Positions 63,045 through 64,000 of a stretch of 64,000 nt of DNA are shown piece after piece (the stretch's first letter is position 1; each line of letters begins with the position of its first letter). The position numbers and the translations under genes are program-made. Source of the stretch: Pyrocephalus nanus (lineage: Eukaryota; Chordata; Aves; Passeriformes; Tyrannidae). The notes below the pieces were generated by a model. The model made no database searches. It worked only from the letters and a program-made list of their open reading frames with translations, and was not told the origin of the DNA. The DNA lies in the NCBI GenBank assembly GCA_038380795.1, contig CM076266.1, forward strand, positions 12,608,001 through 12,672,000, given 5' to 3'.

Positions 63045-63960
63045 TTGAACATGACCATGTGGAAATCATACCAAAGGATTGTTTTTATTCAGAGTTGTGA
63101 AGCCAAGGCAAAGCTTGTAACTCAACAGGATCTGAAATTAAACTTCCTTTAAAACAAGTCTAAGTTTAAGTTCTGTAAATTTATATAATTAAAGTAGGAT
63201 AACAGGAACTTTAATGTCAACATAATCAGGTCCCAGGAACAAGTAAATCAGCTCTTTATGGGGATAAACAGTTCTTACACAGCATAGAATTACACCTTTT
63301 ACAGAAAAGGAAGTTAGAGAGACGTAGAAGGATGAAAGAGGAGACTGTTAGAGACCTGATAATTAAAAGGGTCTTTTTCAAACACAAACAGAAGATTATG
63401 ACTGGAGTTAAAGAAAGCAATGCTTATGTATGCACTTATTATCAACAAAAGTCCTTGCATTTAAGTAAAACAATGCTTATGAAGAAAAATAAGATGAGCT
63501 GTATGCAGAACTATTTTCAAAGCAGAATATTGTTCGCGGAATTCCATAAAAAATAGTGGCTGTTTAGAAATGTCCCTTTTAAATTACCATGGACTAAATC
63601 AGAGACTAGAACTAAAATGTAGCCACACTCTGAAAAATAGTGGTAGTGGAGGCTGCTGTTGTTTATTCATGTTGTTCACATTTACTCTGCAAACATATAG
63701 TTCAGTTTAATTAGCATGTGATTGAAAAGTGTTGACGTCTTGTGTTCTGTGTTGCTAAATGAATTTCTTCAAACTAGGGAATATGTAAATTCCTTGAAGA
63801 ATTGTTTATACTACCAGAACGGCTTTTAAGTAATTTTGATGACAAGAATTAAAGTAGGCAGTCAACATAGTTATTTTGAGGATTTAATATAGTTGTGAAC
63901 ACAAGAGTGTAAATAACTTTTTCAAGAAGCTGAAGCAGTCTGTGAAAACAGCTGCACAGA

Positions 63961-63983
63961 TTTTTTTAATTTTTTTTTTTTTT
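63961..63983. repeat. T-rich run
   Basis: T7 and T14 are separated by AA near the window end. Confidence 0.75.
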
Positions 63984-64000
63984 CATGGAACAGCAGAGTT

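Larger units (their letters stand above)
50245..64000. other. AT-rich sequence, no gene recognised
   Basis: About 13.7 kb with no gene that can be supported. It holds G/T tracts (51471-51508, 58528-58579), a T run (59471-59494), a perfect 23-base tandem duplication (59525-59570), two A runs (60564-60578, 60591-60604), an A/C tract (62902-63044) and a T-rich end (63961-63983). The longest frame is 139 codons at 54129-54548 and looks like chance. Parts of 58830-59190 and 63640-63760 have an enhancer-like texture with TAAT and forkhead motifs, but this is weak evidence. Confidence 0.55.

Noticed and set aside
62824..63100. Open frames on both strands over the A/C tract near 63 kb
   Set aside because: Same reason: a degenerate (CAAA)n repeat with no independent support.
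1..64000. CRISPR arrays, prophage, operons, tRNA or rRNA genes
   Set aside because: No regularly spaced direct repeats, no tRNA B-box-like sequence in a foldable context and no rRNA similarity were seen. The sequence is vertebrate.

Overview
The window is AT-rich, CpG-poor vertebrate DNA that I read as non-coding sequence (intergenic or intronic) from a bird. The taxonomic call rests on the repeats: three clear chicken-repeat-1 (CR1) LINE 3' ends in both orientations plus a short CR1 tail, and one solo LTR of the avian class III (ERVL-type) endogenous retrovirus kind. A passerine is plausible from the LTR type, but this is inference. There are no bacterial-style operons, and no long open reading frame that I can tie to a known protein family. 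Most short ORFs are chance openings in AT-rich sequence, or lie in repeats or GC-richer patches.

Layout: 1-5460 is unique AT-rich sequence with a few simple repeats. A CR1 tail (+) lies at about 5474-5703. 5704-11253 is unique sequence holding a G/T-rich tract and a minus-strand ORF at 6356-6583 with protein-like composition. A CR1 (-) lies at about 11254-11424 and a longer CR1 (-) at about 21456-21932. At 24315-24600 there is an unusual compact patch. It holds a full match to the CTCF core consensus, two CRE-type sites, a palindromic ETS site and a TATA box. The opposite strand of the same patch carries an ORF with an ATG in fair context that runs into a near-consensus splice donor. It is either a small promoter or a coding first exon, and I rank it as the best lead. 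26400-27520 and 31180-32210 look like conserved-noncoding (enhancer-type) DNA. The first of these contains a long imperfect hairpin at 27450-27500. 33287-33321, 33848-33889 and 37077-37260 are short plus-strand segments bounded by good splice-site-like sequences. The ERVL-type solo LTR occupies about 35712-36342. At 49440-49815 there is an isolated small CpG island next to a CR1 tail, which may be a promoter. The rest (36343-49410 and 49950-64000) is mostly AT-rich unique sequence with poly(A)/poly(T) runs, (CAAA)n/(TTTG)n low-complexity tracts and small tandem duplications.

No gene can be named. If the window lies inside a gene, the exon-like segments are the only hints. The minus-strand exon candidate at 24368-24557 and the plus-strand candidates at 33-37 kb would belong to different transcripts. 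Every regulatory and exon call here is sequence-pattern based and unverified.
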